Origin: Kiloniella laminariae DSM 19542
Lineage (GTDB): Bacteria > Pseudomonadota > Alphaproteobacteria > Kiloniellales > Kiloniellaceae
Length of the DNA: 64,000 bases
Direction of reading: 5' to 3'
NCBI RefSeq assembly: GCF_000374005.1
Contig: NZ_KB893146.1
Span: 1-64,000, forward strand
The translations under genes and the position numbers were made by a program. Shown here one piece after another: positions 27,963 to 36,709 of this stretch. Each line of letters begins with the position of its first letter. The first letter of the stretch is position 1. The notes under the pieces were generated by a model that was not told the origin of the DNA, did no database searches, and was given only the letters and a program-made list of their open reading frames with translations.

Positions 27963-28630
27963 GGTTGCTCGGGGAAGAGAGTTATATCATCGCCGCTTTG
28001 CCAAAGAGGGTATTTTTTCAGAATAGTCAAAAAGAGCCCTGAATTGACAAAGTTGTTGAGCCAGTCCTGTAAGGCAGGATAACCCGATTGTGAAAACCAG
28101 TCCGGGTCAACCTTGGAGAACTGTCGGATAAAAGGGGCAATAGCCATGTCGGCCAGTGATGCCTTGTTGCCGAAAAGATGTCCGGAGGGCTTTAGTCTGG
28201 TTTCAAGGCGGGTGAGAAAAAGCTCAGCGCTTTCGCGGTGGAACAAGGGATCTGTGTTGTCATAGCGGTTTGGATATTTGTAACGGTCCAGATGTGGCTT
28301 GAAGTCAGCTTCACAGTTGCTGATCAACTCGAGCATTTCTTCAAGGCTTCCTGTCTCGGGGGACAACCATTCCTGCGGGTCATGCTGTTTGAGTGCCCAG
28401 AGCATGATGTCGAGGCTTTCCTCAAGCACTTTTCCATCCGGAAGAACAAGAACCGGGACCGTGCCTTTGGGAGAAGCGGCCAGCATGCTTTCTGGCTTGC
28501 TGCGCAAGATGATTTCCCGCAACTCGCACTGTTGCCTGCTGCTCTGGATGCCCAGTCGTGCTCTCATGGCATAGGGGCACCTTCTGAAACTGTAGAGAAC
28601 CGGAAGGTCTGTTTTCAACGTTGTTATCAT
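27959..28630 (-). CDS. Glutathione S-transferase family protein
   Basis: A 223-residue protein with an N-terminal thioredoxin-like domain (LPVLYSFRRCPYAMRARL, a Cys-Pro-Tyr site near residue 17 as in Grx2-like and some GSTs), the cis-Pro segment GTVPVLVLPDGKVLEESLDI, and an all-helical C-terminal domain from about residue 90. A single cysteine in the active site suggests thiol transferase activity with glutathione. ATG 28630 (GAG 4 bases upstream) is preferred to 28657. Co-transcribed with arfB. Confidence 0.9.
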   Translation of the reverse strand: MITTLKTDLPVLYSFRRCPYAMRARLGIQSSRQQCELREIILRSKPESMLAASPKGTVPVLVLPDGKVLEESLDIMLWALKQHDPQEWLSPETGSLEEMLELISNCEADFKPHLDRYKYPNRYDNTDPLFHRESAELFLTRLETRLKPSGHLFGNKASLADMAIAPFIRQFSKVDPDWFSQSGYPALQDWLNNFVNSGLFLTILKKYPLWQSGDDITLFPEQP

Positions 28631-28721
28631 TTGCTCATATTTTATTAAGAACAACACCAGAGCTTATCTGATGAGGGGGTATTTGATGATCTCAATTTAA
28701 GACCAAAGAGGAACCGGAGTG

Positions 28722-28762
28722 CAAAGAGAAAAGGCCGCCAACCTGGCGACCTTTTCTCTTTG
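28722..28762 (-). terminator. Long inverted repeat downstream of the DEAD-box helicase gene, probable terminator
   Basis: CAAAGAGAAAAGG with CCGCCA pairs with TGGCG and CCTTTTCTCTTTG over about 18 bp around a short loop. On the minus strand the 3' arm is T-rich, as expected for the end of the helicase transcript, though there is no separate T tract beyond the stem. It may act in both directions. Confidence 0.65.
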
Positions 28763-28801
28763 TTTATTGGAAAACCTTCGACCAGCAGGGCAGGAGGAGG
28801 T

Positions 28802-30145
28802 TTAGGCAGCCTGACGCTTGCCAAAACGCTTCTGACCATTTCCATTGGTGTTCTGGGCTGAACGTGGCTTGTAGCTGCGTCCGCGACCTGCATCGTCGCC
28901 ACGGCCTGCGCCATCACGTCCACCACGGCCATTGCCACCACCGGATTTAAACGGACGTCCGCCGCGACGGTTGGCAGGTTTCTGACTCGCAGCATCGCGC
29001 GCGCTGATTTCCACGTGGAAAGGATGGTCTTTTACGACGGTGATGTCCTGACGAATAACCCGTTCAATCCGTTTCAATGTACCGATTTCTTTTGGAGAAC
29101 AGAAAGAATAGGCTTCACCTGTTGCTTCTGCACGGCCGGTACGGCCAATACGGTGCACATAGTTTTCAGGATCTGTCGGCAGATCGATGTTCACAACGAT
29201 CTTAATGCCAGGAACGTCGATCCCGCGTGCGGCAACATCGGTTGCAACCAGAACATCAATATCACCACGGCGGAACTTGTTCAGCACCTTGGTACGAATA
29301 CGCTGCTGCTTGTCACCATGGATTGCATCAACCCGGCGGCCATCATCCCGCAGGGCATCAGACCAGCGGTCTGCTTCGGCTTTGGTCTGCATGAAGACCA
29401 GAACGCGTTCACCAGGATTGTTGTCGAGGATGTGGTTGAGCAGAGCCTGTTTCTGACCGCCGTGCACATAGAAAGCACGCTGGGCAATATTGGCAGACGT
29501 GGTTGACTGTGGTGCAGTCTCGATGCGAACGGGATCATTCAGCAAAGAGGCAACCAGACGGTCAACAGCTTTTGGCATTGTTGCCGAGAAAAGCACGGTC
29601 TGGTGTGGTTTTGGCAGGCTGTTGGCAATCTCGGTAACTTCATCAGAGAAACCGAGGTCGAGCATACGGTCAGCTTCGTCAAGGATCAGCGTGGTGGTAT
29701 TGTCCAGTTTGACAGATCCACGGTTTATGTGATCGACCAGACGGCCAGGTGTTGCCACCAGAATGTGAACGCCACGATTGAGATCGCGGAACTGCGGGAA
29801 CATTGGTGCGCCGCCGGTTACTGTGGTGTAACGGATCGGCAGGAATTTTGTGAAAAGGCGCAGAACCTGGCCAATTTGCTGGGCGATCTCACGCGTTGGA
29901 GCGAGGATCAATGCCTGTGGGTGGTTCGGTTCGAAGCGTTTGTTCTCTTCGGTCAGACGCTGGAGCAGCGGCAGAACGAAAGCAGCGGTTTTACCCCCAC
30001 CAGTCTGTGACAGACCGATAACATCTTTACCATTGAGCAGGGCTGGAATGGCCTGTTCCTGGATTGCTGTTGGTGTGGTGAAACCCTGTGCGTCGATCGC
30101 GCGCTGAAGCGGCTCAATAAGATTGAGCTCGGAAAACTGAGTCAT
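28802..30145 (-). CDS. DEAD-box RNA helicase, RhlE-like (second copy)
   Basis: A 447-residue helicase with all motifs: AIQEQAIP, SQTGGGKT (motif I with Gly where Thr is more common), PTREIAQQ, TPGRLVDH, LILDEADRMLDLGF, SAT, VLVFMQTK, VATDVAARGIDV, HRIGRTGRA. The tail from about residue 385 is Gly/Arg-rich. It differs clearly from the helicase at 14889, so the two are separate paralogues with possibly different RNA targets. ATG 30145 gives the usual MTQFSELNL start; a longer frame to 30169 has no support. Both helicase genes have long upstream untranslated regions. Confidence 0.94.
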   Translation of the reverse strand: MTQFSELNLIEPLQRAIDAQGFTTPTAIQEQAIPALLNGKDVIGLSQTGGGKTAAFVLPLLQRLTEENKRFEPNHPQALILAPTREIAQQIGQVLRLFTKFLPIRYTTVTGGAPMFPQFRDLNRGVHILVATPGRLVDHINRGSVKLDNTTTLILDEADRMLDLGFSDEVTEIANSLPKPHQTVLFSATMPKAVDRLVASLLNDPVRIETAPQSTTSANIAQRAFYVHGGQKQALLNHILDNNPGERVLVFMQTKAEADRWSDALRDDGRRVDAIHGDKQQRIRTKVLNKFRRGDIDVLVATDVAARGIDVPGIKIVVNIDLPTDPENYVHRIGRTGRAEATGEAYSFCSPKEIGTLKRIERVIRQDITVVKDHPFHVEISARDAASQKPANRRGGRPFKSGGGNGRGGRDGAGRGDDAGRGRSYKPRSAQNTNGNGQKRFGKRQAA

Positions 30146-30559
30146 GCTGGATAAATCCTTTGAAAGCATGGTGAAGGCTATACCTGGATCAATCTAGCTC
30201 TTCGCCGCACTCTCGGAGATATCTGTGTACACACAAGAACAAGCGCCATCGATCAAGGCGGAGTTGATATGCAACTCCATTATCAGAGCGGGTATTCATG
30301 AAGTGTCCTTCATCCCCTCCCGCAAGGTGACGCAGCAATATAGGAATGCCCCCTGTGGGTCAAGCCCAAGCGAGGGAATTCTTTTGCATGGCGCCTATGC
30401 GTTTGGAAGGGTACTCGCTTTTTATTGCGGAAAACAATCAGGGACTTATCTATCTGATTCAGACGGATTTTTATGAAGTAAGTTTATGGGGTGATTGATT
30501 AAATTTTGATTTTTGGGAAGGGGGTTGGCGCATGGTATCCTGTCGGGATTTCCCGATCT
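30146..30559. other. Long intergenic region with small hairpins
   Basis: About 414 bases without a gene I can support; an 83-codon plus-strand frame at 30225-30476 looks non-coding. It includes two hairpins, GGAGTTG/CAACTCC (30260-30278) and ATGAAG/CTTCAT (30298-30313). Read on the minus strand they would lie 110-170 bases upstream of the helicase start and might form a structured leader, as seen with cold-regulated helicase mRNAs. That is an inference from position. Confidence 0.4.
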
Positions 30560-31198
30560 TCACTCCCAGACAGGGAAACGCCCTTCGGTGGCGAGTTCGC
30601 TCATCTGCTGTTCAAGATCCTGGATGAAGCTTTCTGTTTCACCGGACCAATATCGGGGGGCGCCGACAAAAGCATCACAAAAAAAGGGAACAAAAACAGC
30701 TTCTCCTCGCGGCAGAGCTTTCCCCAGACCGTGCAAGAACAGGGGAGAGATCGGGACAGCAGGAAATTTTTTACTGATCAAGGCGACCCCCTTTTTAAAC
30801 CGGGTCAGCTCTTCCGGGTTGCCGCGGGAACCCTCGGGGAAAATGATCAGGATCTCTCCACGTTGCAAAGCGTCAAAGCTTGAGGCCAACGGGTTTCCGC
30901 CGCGTGTCGCCCGTTGAACCGGGATAATGCCGATGATGTTAAGAGCGAACCAGGCGAGCAGTGGATTTTTGAGAAAATAGTCGGCTGCGGCGACCGGCCT
31001 TACTTTGGGCAGGAGCTTGAGAGGGAAGAGAGACAGGATCACCAGAGTGTCGAGGTGAGAGTTGTGATTGGCAACAATCACGGCTGGTCCTTGCACAGGA
31101 AGAAGTTCCCGACGCCGGATATTCAGCCCCATGGCCAGCAGGACCAGAGGCCTGACGATGAGGAGAATAAACAAGGCACGGAGCAGCTGGTTGATCAT
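30560..31198 (-). CDS. Lysophospholipid acyltransferase (PlsC family)
   Basis: A 212-residue membrane-associated acyltransferase. The catalytic HX4D motif is H45-NSHL-D50, and the acceptor-binding motif FPEGSRG lies at residues 120-126; IIPVQR corresponds to motif II. The N-terminal 28 residues form a membrane helix. PlsC acylates 1-acyl-glycerol-3-phosphate to phosphatidate. It starts one base after the CdsA-like gene (TGA, one base, ATG), so it is the last gene of a three-gene lipid operon and may be a specialised paralogue instead of the housekeeping PlsC. Confidence 0.92.
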   Translation of the reverse strand: MINQLLRALFILLIVRPLVLLAMGLNIRRRELLPVQGPAVIVANHNSHLDTLVILSLFPLKLLPKVRPVAAADYFLKNPLLAWFALNIIGIIPVQRATRGGNPLASSFDALQRGEILIIFPEGSRGNPEELTRFKKGVALISKKFPAVPISPLFLHGLGKALPRGEAVFVPFFCDAFVGAPRYWSGETESFIQDLEQQMSELATEGRFPVWE

Positions 31199-31199
31199 G

Positions 31200-32183
31200 T
31201 CAGTAATAAAAGTATCTGATGTAGTGGAAGAAGACCGGTGCCGTATAGGTCAGGCTGTCAAGCCGATCCAGAAGGCCGCCGTGTCCGGGAATGGTGCTGC
31301 CGGTATCCTTGACCCCGAGGTCCCGTTTGATCGCAGAGATTGTGACGTCACCAATAAAACCGGCCAGAGCAATAATAGCCCCCCCGATACCCGCCATCAT
31401 CAACGACATGGGAGAAAGCAGCGGGCCGAGGACAAGCGCCAGCAAGGAAGTCGACAACATTCCCCCCAGAAAACCGGCCCAGGTTTTGCCGGGACTGACC
31501 TTGGGGATGATCTTGGGACCGCCGATCATCTTGCCCCAGACATATTGGGCAACGTCGTTGAACTGGGTCAATACCATCAGCAGGAACAGCAGTCCTGCCC
31601 CCGATTTGTCAAACTGCCGGATCGCAGTCGCCGGAGCGAGTTCAACAAGGGCGCTTTCGGGCAAGACCAGAAGATAGGCCGCGTGGGACAGGGCAAAGAC
31701 AGTCATCATCAACCCCCAGCTCAGGGTGCCAATTGCCCGGAGGAAACCCTGGGTTTCACCAAGCAAGACCATCCGGAAGGGAAGAAAGAGAAAGACCCAG
31801 ACAGGGATGAAGATGATGAACATGCCGTACCAGCCAGCATAGACCCAATAAAACTGGATCGGAATGGCAAGATAAGCCCAAAAAAGAACCCGGTGATCTG
31901 CCCGGCGTGTCGGAATCATCGAGAGATATTCTTTAAGCGCGAGAAAGGAAAGTAGTGCCAGGAAAATAACAGAGAGCGTCCGATTGATGGCAATGGCAAA
32001 GGTGAAGATCCCGGCCATGTACCACCAGGATTTTACCCGGAGCCAGAGCTCCTTGTGCACTTCGTCAGCTTTGCCCCGGCGCATCAGGGCGACCAGGAGC
32101 GTGGAAAAAGTCAGAAGCCCAAAAACACTGGCGATGACATAGACAAGGTTTTCCGGGATGGGCAGATCTTGCAGGGAGATCAT
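31200..32183 (-). CDS. Phosphatidate cytidylyltransferase (CdsA family)
   Basis: A 327-residue integral membrane enzyme with eight or more hydrophobic helices. The C-terminal family signature is intact: SAIKRDLGVKDTGSTIPGHG followed by GLLDRLD, near residues 285-312. CdsA makes CDP-diacylglycerol from phosphatidate and CTP. Its location between a CDP-alcohol phosphatidyltransferase gene (ATGA overlap) and a PlsC-like gene suggests a self-contained branch for one phospholipid. The housekeeping cdsA of alphaproteobacteria usually sits with uppS, frr and dxr, so this looks like a second copy. Confidence 0.92.
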   Translation of the reverse strand: MISLQDLPIPENLVYVIASVFGLLTFSTLLVALMRRGKADEVHKELWLRVKSWWYMAGIFTFAIAINRTLSVIFLALLSFLALKEYLSMIPTRRADHRVLFWAYLAIPIQFYWVYAGWYGMFIIFIPVWVFLFLPFRMVLLGETQGFLRAIGTLSWGLMMTVFALSHAAYLLVLPESALVELAPATAIRQFDKSGAGLLFLLMVLTQFNDVAQYVWGKMIGGPKIIPKVSPGKTWAGFLGGMLSTSLLALVLGPLLSPMSLMMAGIGGAIIALAGFIGDVTISAIKRDLGVKDTGSTIPGHGGLLDRLDSLTYTAPVFFHYIRYFYY

Positions 32184-32800
32184 GAACGGGTGCTTTCGCC
32201 AGCTTCGCGCAGGGCTTTCTGCGCACGGTTAAGAAGTGTGTAACAAGAAAGTACGATCAGGATTGCCAGATAAATGGTGCTCAGCTGAGGGGAGATGAAA
32301 TCAAAAGCAAGAAGCAGGGCCAAAAGGCCAAAGGCAAAAGCCCGGTCGCTTTTCCCAAAGGGGCCGTCATATCTTCTGGAGGCCCCGATCTGCACCGCAA
32401 TGACCCCGGTCATCTCGACAATGACGCCAAGAAGGATCACCAGCGTACAAAGTACAGCAGAAACACCGGGTATCAGGGCAAAAGGGAGATAGAGGCAAAC
32501 ATCAGCCAGGACATCTCCCAGCTCATTCAGCAGTGCGCCAAGCCTGCTTTTCTGGTTGAATTCCCGTGCCATCATGCCGTCGATGGCGTTAAGCGCCATT
32601 CGGACGAACAGGAGCAACGGCAGGGTCAGTAACGGCAGGGCAGACCCCGGTGCAAGGGCAATCCAGATGCCGCCAGCAACAGAAAGGATCAAGGCAGCAA
32701 GAGTTATATGATTGGCCGTGAGACCAATCCTGACAAAACGGGCACAAAGCGGCCGGAGCAGATTCTGAAATCGCGGCTTCAGATCATAAATGGTTATCAC
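32180..32800 (-). CDS. CDP-alcohol phosphatidyltransferase with N-for-D motif changes
   Basis: A 206-residue membrane enzyme with about six helices. Family members share D-x2-D-G-x2-A-R-x8-G-x3-D-x3-D. Here the segment reads N71-AI-D74-G-MM-A-R-x8-G88-ALL-N92-ELG-D96, so the first and third aspartates are asparagines. These residues bind Mg2+ and the catalytic base in characterised members, so either this subfamily uses a different metal arrangement or activity is altered. The spacing is otherwise perfect and the reading frame intact. GTG 32800 (GAGGG 6 bases upstream) is preferred over ATG 32881, whose extra residues come from a tandem repeat. First gene of the lipid operon. Confidence 0.86.
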   Translation of the reverse strand: MITIYDLKPRFQNLLRPLCARFVRIGLTANHITLAALILSVAGGIWIALAPGSALPLLTLPLLLFVRMALNAIDGMMAREFNQKSRLGALLNELGDVLADVCLYLPFALIPGVSAVLCTLVILLGVIVEMTGVIAVQIGASRRYDGPFGKSDRAFAFGLLALLLAFDFISPQLSTIYLAILIVLSCYTLLNRAQKALREAGESTRS

Positions 32801-32845
32801 GTATTTCCCTCGATAACTCGACCACAGATACCAACAGATACTATC

Positions 32846-32875
32846 TATAATAATACAGGCTATAATAATACAGGC
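32846..32875. repeat. Perfect 15-bp tandem duplication upstream of the lipid operon
   Basis: TATAATAATACAGGC occurs twice in direct succession (32846-32860 and 32861-32875), 46 bases upstream of the GTG start at 32800. It is A/T-rich and may lie in the promoter region; a replication-slippage origin is likely. Confidence 0.85.
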
Positions 32876-32960
32876 GATCATAAGTTGGGGACATAGGGGT
32901 TGTAAATCACCCAGTTATACTACTGTCTGGAGCGCAGCGAGGTGCGCACTTATAATTGGG

Positions 32961-34667
32961 TCAGGGCTGTCTCTCGGACCGGGGGTGGGCGCCCGGAATC
33001 AGCCAACCCCGGTAGCTGATCAGGCGGCCCCATAGGGGCAGGGAGATATCTACTGAAAAATGGAAGCGCCCCTGTTCATCCAGTTTTTCCTGTGTGTCAC
33101 TGATCGGTGTCATCCAGCGCGGTAGAGGGCAGCCAAGAAAATAGGCCCGGATAACCATCATGTCGAGTGTGCCATCCTTTGAAACGGGCAGGGTCAGGAG
33201 AAAGGAAAATGGTCCGAAGCGTTCAATCTGCTGACCGGGTTTTGCAGTTTTTGACCGTGACATGACAGATCTGAAACGGTCCTTGCCAAACTTGCGATGC
33301 CATATCTCGCGATTGCCCTTTCGTTCAATTGTCACCTGTAGCGGGATTTCCTGGGTGTCATCCGGGAATCCCATGACTCTTTTGATCAGTTTGGCAACTG
33401 GATTTGAGCCACTTTTTACTGACGCCTGACCGTGAAAAATTGCAAGATCCTGAACCTTGTGGAGTGTCTGGACAGGAAGAGGGAGGCGGTTGAATTCCTC
33501 TCCAAGAACCTGTTGGTAGAGTGAGGGATCAGCTTCTCTTGAGATACGATAACTTGCAGGCAAGATCGAGAGTGCTTGCTCAAGATCTTTCATTGAGAAG
33601 GTGCCAAGACAGGGGCGAGCTCCCGGTTCCAGATCCCCGCTCAGGCCTTCTTTCCTGGAGGAGAGGAGGATTTTGCGCGCGAGTATCCAGCAGGGAAGGG
33701 CAGGAATAAAAGGACCATCACCCTTTTCAACAATCATTTCCCAACTGTGTTTACACAGTTGTCCCTTTCTGGCCCCAAGAACAGTTAAAAACATGCCGCC
33801 CCGATCTGTGCCAAAAGGCTGGAAGATTTTGCTGGCAGTCATCAAACTATCTGTCAGGGGCAGTAGGTTGCTGAGCAGGCCAAACCTTGGCAACTGGGAC
33901 AACAGCCAAAGCCCGAGATGTAACAAAGGATTCTCCAGCCCCACACGGGTTTTCACAGCCTGTGCCCTGTAGCGTTCGGGAAAAAGCTTGAGGTCGGGAA
34001 GTTCTATCAGGGCGCTCCATCGGTTTTTCAGGGGAGGAGCGGTTTCTGTGTGCAGGGTCTGGCGGAGGAGACTTCCCCAGCCCCACGCCCAGAATACTTT
34101 ATTGTCTCGCCAGATTTCCAGTGGCTTGCCTGCCTGTCTGAGGATCGTTTCGACCAGTGATCGTCCCCGAGGGGCTTTGTTGCCGGGCAGGATGGCACTT
34201 TCAATCAAAGAGATTTCGTCCAGATCGACAGTGAGATGGTCTGCCAAAACCGAGGTAATGGCCGGGGCGGTGCTAGCGCCTGAAAGGGCGATCCTGTTTT
34301 GAGCACGGGCAAGGTCATCGAGAACGGTAATACCCCGGACAAAATCGGCTGAGTCAGCCAGATCAAGGTAGTGTGCGCCCTGTTCCAGGGCAGCTTTCGC
34401 CAGTCGATAGGGCCTGCGTCCACTATCCTGAAATGGCCCGGCAGCATCAATGACCAGATCCGGGGACAGAAGCGCGAGTTGCTCAACCAGATCAGCTTCC
34501 CGGTTAAAATGAATGGCAGTTCCACCATAGAGTTTACAGAAGCTGCGTGCTTTGGTGAGAGAGCGCCCGGCGACGAGAACGGAGAATTGTTCCTCCCGGA
34601 TTAACAGACGACAAATCCGGCTGCCGAAAACACCGTATCCACCAACCACCAGGATTGTTTTAGTCAA
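32961..34667 (-). CDS. Saccharopine-dehydrogenase-like NADP-binding protein with DUF4166 domain
   Basis: A 568-residue protein. Residues 1 to about 140 form a Rossmann fold (TILVVGGYGVFGSRICRLL, then VLVAGRSLTKA) of the saccharopine dehydrogenase NADP-binding type, followed by the catalytic-domain-like part. The C-terminal 190 residues match DUF4166, with the segments LAIFHGQASVKSG and FGKDRFRSVMS. Function is unknown; the domain pairing is recurrent in bacteria. It overlaps the DCC protein gene by 8 bases, so the two are translated together. No signal peptide; a redox enzyme on lipid or amino-acid related substrates is only a guess. Confidence 0.85.
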   Translation of the reverse strand: MTKTILVVGGYGVFGSRICRLLIREEQFSVLVAGRSLTKARSFCKLYGGTAIHFNREADLVEQLALLSPDLVIDAAGPFQDSGRRPYRLAKAALEQGAHYLDLADSADFVRGITVLDDLARAQNRIALSGASTAPAITSVLADHLTVDLDEISLIESAILPGNKAPRGRSLVETILRQAGKPLEIWRDNKVFWAWGWGSLLRQTLHTETAPPLKNRWSALIELPDLKLFPERYRAQAVKTRVGLENPLLHLGLWLLSQLPRFGLLSNLLPLTDSLMTASKIFQPFGTDRGGMFLTVLGARKGQLCKHSWEMIVEKGDGPFIPALPCWILARKILLSSRKEGLSGDLEPGARPCLGTFSMKDLEQALSILPASYRISREADPSLYQQVLGEEFNRLPLPVQTLHKVQDLAIFHGQASVKSGSNPVAKLIKRVMGFPDDTQEIPLQVTIERKGNREIWHRKFGKDRFRSVMSRSKTAKPGQQIERFGPFSFLLTLPVSKDGTLDMMVIRAYFLGCPLPRWMTPISDTQEKLDEQGRFHFSVDISLPLWGRLISYRGWLIPGAHPRSERQP

Positions 34668-35127
34668 TGAAGCGTTCCCTGATATCGGGCGTAGGAATCA
34701 TGCAGTTGTTGGATCGACCAAAAATCCTGTAGCGGTTTTTGGCAATGCTTTCATAAAACCATCGGTCAAGGGGAGGCGGAATAAAACGGGTGAGAGAGAA
34801 GAGGCGCACGGGGAACGGAAGTAATGATGTGATGGTTGTGAAGGCAGATAGGCGGGCGTAAGCCTGACCCTTATGAATTAGTAGATTGGTTTCGAAATTT
34901 ACCGGGTCGAGCCCGTAGTGGCGAAACAGCGCCTGCCCCAAGTCCGATTGTGCTGCAGTAAAACGGAATTTTTGGTCGTGGTCATGTTTGAGGACAAATT
35001 TGATAAAGCCGGAACAGAGGATGCAAACCCCGTCATAAACAATCAGAGGACGGCTGTCGTCAAACCGGGGGACGGTGGCGTCGTCAGCAAACGAGTATGC
35101 CTCGAAGGGAAGAAAGGCTTTAAACAT
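34660..35127 (-). CDS. Thiol-disulfide oxidoreductase DCC family protein (DUF393)
   Basis: A 155-residue protein with the D-G-V-C-I-L-C motif (D32 to C38) that names the DCC family, placed after a first beta strand (PLIVYDG) as in thioredoxin-like folds. The later segments FRFTAAQSDLGQALF and LFSLTRFIPPPLDRWFYE agree with the family. Predicted to do dithiol chemistry in the cytoplasm, with no characterised substrate. Upstream partner of the saccharopine/DUF4166 gene by 8-base overlap. Confidence 0.88.
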   Translation of the reverse strand: MFKAFLPFEAYSFADDATVPRFDDSRPLIVYDGVCILCSGFIKFVLKHDHDQKFRFTAAQSDLGQALFRHYGLDPVNFETNLLIHKGQAYARLSAFTTITSLLPFPVRLFSLTRFIPPPLDRWFYESIAKNRYRIFGRSNNCMIPTPDIRERFID

Positions 35128-35289
35128 GAAGGATCATATGTGGAGGAAATGCCGCTTGTCGAGATGATTATTCGTGCCCCGAAAGGACTGGAGGGCGTTA
35201 ACTGTTTGATATCTCCTTTTTGGTTAAACTTCCTGATGGAGAGTGAGGTAGCCAAATTTGATTAAGGGGTGGAATGTAGGGTCGGGAAG

Positions 35290-36096
35290 ATGAACCATAC
35301 TGTCAGGAACGTTTCTGTTCTTATTGTCGTTTTTACTGTTTTGGGCTGGAGCGGGATCGCGAAAGCTGATTGCACAAGAAGCTATTCAGTTGCCTATTCT
35401 GAAGACTATATTCCCTACCAGTATCGGAATGTGGACAAGACCCCTGCCGGGCTGGATATCGACATCATCAAGGCTGTAATGGCCGAGATGGGGTGTGAGC
35501 TTAAGATTAAGCTCGTGCCGCCGAAGCGAGCGCAGAAGCTCCTGCAAACGGGTGATCTTGATCTGATGCCTGCTGCGTCTGTGACCGATGAGCGTCAACT
35601 CTATGCCCATTTTTCACTTCCCTACCGCGATGAGAAAGTTGTGATGTTTGTTCAGGTGAACAGATGGGATCACTATCGGGGTTATAACATGGCTGAGGCG
35701 ATTGATCATCGCCTGCGTATGGTGGCCGGAATAGGGGGGTGGTATGGCGAGGAATACGGAAAAGAAAGCCAGCGGGCGATTGATAACGGCATTCTCAATC
35801 TGAATAACAGTACCCAAACCCGTATGAGCCAGTTGATCGCCGGGAGAGTTGATCTGGTGATCGCGGATCTTTTTGTTGGATACCACCATGCCATCAAAGC
35901 TGGGGAAGCAGATAAAGTTATGCCGCTTCCTCACGTTCTTAACAGTGACCCCGTACATTTCATGTTGAGCAAGGAGTCTGTCTCTGCTCAGGAGGTGGGG
36001 GCGTTTAATCTGGCGTTGAAGAGCGTTATTGAAAGTGCAGATTTCCAAACACTATTGGAAAAATATCGCCCTGCGAATACGGCACCGATCAATTAG
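35290..36096 (+). CDS. Orphan solute-binding protein (SBP_bac_3 type)
   Basis: A 268-residue periplasmic protein. Signal peptide MNHTVRNVSVLIVVF with cleavage probably after AKA, then YSVAYSEDYIPYQYRN, AGLDIDIIKAVMAEMGCE, GDLDLMPAASVTDERQLYA and a C-terminal FQTLLEKYRPAN, all typical of bacterial family 3 binding proteins. No transporter genes adjoin it. ATG 35290 gives a clean signal peptide; a GTG start at 35269 with AAGGGG upstream would add seven residues. Second of three orphan members in the window. Confidence 0.87.
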   Translation: MNHTVRNVSVLIVVFTVLGWSGIAKADCTRSYSVAYSEDYIPYQYRNVDKTPAGLDIDIIKAVMAEMGCELKIKLVPPKRAQKLLQTGDLDLMPAASVTDERQLYAHFSLPYRDEKVVMFVQVNRWDHYRGYNMAEAIDHRLRMVAGIGGWYGEEYGKESQRAIDNGILNLNNSTQTRMSQLIAGRVDLVIADLFVGYHHAIKAGEADKVMPLPHVLNSDPVHFMLSKESVSAQEVGAFNLALKSVIESADFQTLLEKYRPANTAPIN

Positions 36097-36240
36097 GCCC
36101 AGCCAGTGATTTAAGTTGGCGCCGCCTGAAGCGGGGGCAAGTATACCTGAAATTAAAGTTCAGATGAACAGCGCTGGGCGCCGGGAAAATATTTGTCGCA
36201 AGCGTTTTTGCATTATAGATTGGGACAAATCGTGCTGGTG

Positions 36241-36260
36241 CTTGCGAGTGCTTGCGAGTG
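36241..36260. repeat. Two tandem copies of a 10-bp unit
   Basis: CTTGCGAGTG is repeated directly at 36241-36250 and 36251-36260, with the partial copies GTG before and CT after. It is in a noncoding interval upstream of the cupin gene and probably arose by slippage. Confidence 0.8.
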
Positions 36261-36334
36261 CTGCGTGGGGCCTCAGGGGTGATGTTCTTATGATCTTGTC
36301 CCGTTCTGAAACCTGCTAATGGAGCTTTTGTAAA

Positions 36335-36691
36335 ATGCTGCCCCAGGGAATTGTTCGAATTGATCGTGAAACGCCAGTGGTCGAAAGCCATATCGGCCAG
36401 GATGTGCTTCTCGCAGGAAAGGCTGATACAAAGCTCTGGAATGCTTTTACAGACCAGACTGGACAGTTTTCCGTCGGGCACTGGGCCAGCGGAAGCTGTA
36501 AGCTGAACGTTTCCTACAGCGAAAACGAACTGTGTCTGTTGTTGAGCGGCAAGGCTATTCTTACGGACGAAGCTGGCCAGAGTTGCGAGTTCGGCCCGGG
36601 GGAAGCTTTTACCATTGCAGCTGGTTTTAAAGGGACCTGGGAATCTGTCGGCGAAGTTGTCAAGATCTATGCTGCCTTTGAAGCGGCCTGA
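36335..36691 (+). CDS. Cupin domain protein (Cupin_3/DUF861-like)
   Basis: A 118-residue single-domain cupin. The pattern FSVGHWASGSCKLNVSYSEN with ELCLLLSGKAILTDEAGQ and FGPGEAFTIAAGFKGTWES matches the Cupin_3 group, which includes ureidoglycine aminohydrolase-like and EutQ-like proteins. The usual metal histidines of other cupins are mostly absent here (the metal-binding strand has Tyr/Glu in place), as in several non-enzymatic members. ATG 36335, with GGAG about 10 bases upstream. Convergent with the LysE exporter gene 18 bases away. Function unknown. Confidence 0.85.
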   Translation: MLPQGIVRIDRETPVVESHIGQDVLLAGKADTKLWNAFTDQTGQFSVGHWASGSCKLNVSYSENELCLLLSGKAILTDEAGQSCEFGPGEAFTIAAGFKGTWESVGEVVKIYAAFEAA

Positions 36692-36709
36692 CAGGCCGCG
36701 TATTCTGTT

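Noticed and set aside
30225-30476. 83-codon plus-strand frame upstream of the helicase
   Set aside because: No ribosome site, no recognisable domain, poor residue composition, and it lies in what is probably the helicase leader.
36241-36260. Tandem repeat as start of a CRISPR array
   Set aside because: Only two adjacent 10-bp units without spacers; no cas genes in the window.
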